Below, in pieces: positions 63,114 to 64,000 of a stretch of DNA of 64,000 nucleotides. Position 1 is the first letter of the stretch. Each line of letters begins with the position of its first letter. A program made the position numbers and the translations under genes. The notes under the pieces were generated by a model. It was not told the origin of the DNA. It saw only the letters and a program-made list of their open reading frames with translations, and made no database searches. The DNA comes from Nematostella vectensis (taxonomy: Eukaryota; Cnidaria; Anthozoa; Actiniaria; Edwardsiidae), in the NCBI RefSeq assembly GCF_932526225.1, contig NC_064041.1, positions 8,368,313-8,432,312 of the forward strand. Direction: 5' to 3'.

Positions 63114-64000
63114 ACCAATCAGTATGATAGACTTAATGATGATGAAAAGGGGCAAGTACAGGAGGTTTTATTCCTCTTAGACAAATATTGTGTTAGGGAT
63201 AATTTTTACCATGAGCTCTCAATGATTTCAAATGGTCTGCCAAAATCTTATCTAATCAAACAGTGTAGAGATAACTACAATGATCTCTGTCACATTGAAG
63301 ACCTCCCTAATAATCACCTTGGCTCAAAATGTTCATTTGCTGAGCTTCTAACCATTCATGCAGCTGACTTTCTTGACAATAATCCTGATTTTGATTATGC
63401 TAATGAGACACTTAAGGTAAAAATTAATGGGATGGAAATAGGATGACAAGAAATTCCAATTTTATTTTTCTAACTTTCTCTAATTTACAAACAGGCGCTA
63501 ACGTAATGTCTGCTAAAGGTAACAGAAACATTGCAGCTGTTAATGCTTCTGAATCATACACCACCTTAAAGGAAGCCTTTAGTGTCACTTTTGAGGAGAT
63601 TAACAACTTCATTGCATCTGGTAAATTAACAGTCAATGATAAAACAATTAACTTGGAGTTTTTTCTTGGTGGTGATTATAAATTTGTGTTACTAATGCTT
63701 GGTCTTAAAGGTGCAACTGCTAACTATGCATGTGCTTGGTGTAAAATTCATTAAGATGATCGCTGGAAAACTTATAATGATTTTCATTCCTTTAATAAAT
63801 CTCCAATGTCAAGATCTCTCAAGGAAATTAAAGAGCTATGTAAGAAATCAACAGATAATTACTGTTGTGGAGCAGAGCCTTAATATTGAGCTTGATCATG
63901 TGATTGTTGACTAATTACACTTGATGCTGCGAGTAACAGATGTACTAACTAAAAATCTTGTCTATCAGGCAATTGACAGAGATAAAAAGGATGACTTTGA
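63114..64000 (+). pseudogene. interrupted gene of unknown family, right part
   Basis: Continues after the Polinton with TNQYDRLNDDEKGQVQEV. Recognisable stretches include SYLIKQCRDNYNDLCHIED, SNFIFLTFSNLQTGANVMSA, FFLGGDYKFVLLMLGLKGA and NYACAWCKIH, then IELDHVIVD and LHLMLRVTDVL. I know these from a multicopy uncharacterised cnidarian protein family. The CxxC after a GGDYKF strand recalls the zinc insertion of some RNase H-fold transposases. At least three breaks of its own, so it was decaying regardless of the insertion. Runs off the right edge. Confidence 0.7.

Overview
The window is nuclear DNA of an animal, most likely a cnidarian and probably an anthozoan. This is an inference from animal-type tRNAs with internal Pol III promoters, AT-rich gene-poor spacers, a K02A2.6-like Ty3 retrotransposon and a Polinton whose small accessory proteins resemble those I know from cnidarian copies. 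No species marker is present.

Region 1 (1-38317) is a tandem tRNA array running off the left edge. The basic unit is about 834 bp and carries, all on the + strand, initiator tRNA-Met(CAT), tRNA-Ala(AGC) and tRNA-Gly(GCC). I count 51 full-length initiator genes plus one fragment, 41 full Ala genes plus one 5'-truncated copy and eight 12-nt remnants, and 40 full Gly genes plus eleven 5' fragments. Blocks of 1.5 to 4 kb recur almost unchanged at offsets of 1506, 2073, 4979 and 6486 bp, so the array is still being rearranged. A few copies carry changed anticodons.

Region 2 (38318-48680) is gene-poor. It holds a direct repeat about 566 bp apart. The second copy is split by a young Ty3-type LTR retrotransposon (39675-44211, 160-bp LTRs, 5-bp target duplication). 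It also holds a diverged duplication (46487-46948) and a likely MITE flanked by TA (47137-47332).

Region 3 (48681-64000) is a decayed, multi-exon-looking gene or transposon-like gene of unknown family, split by a 13.8-kb GC-rich Polinton/Maverick (49278-63107). The element has long terminal inverted repeats and a 6-bp target duplication (CAAGGA). It encodes a DDE integrase, packaging ATPase, major and minor capsid proteins and several small conserved proteins. Its replication module is unusual: a divergent 794-residue polymerase-like protein with an OTU-like N-terminal half, followed by an SF1 helicase with an HNH-like tail. I see no canonical long protein-primed DNA polymerase B and no adenain-type protease. 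About ten breaks make it a fossil. This replication module is the most unusual content of the window.
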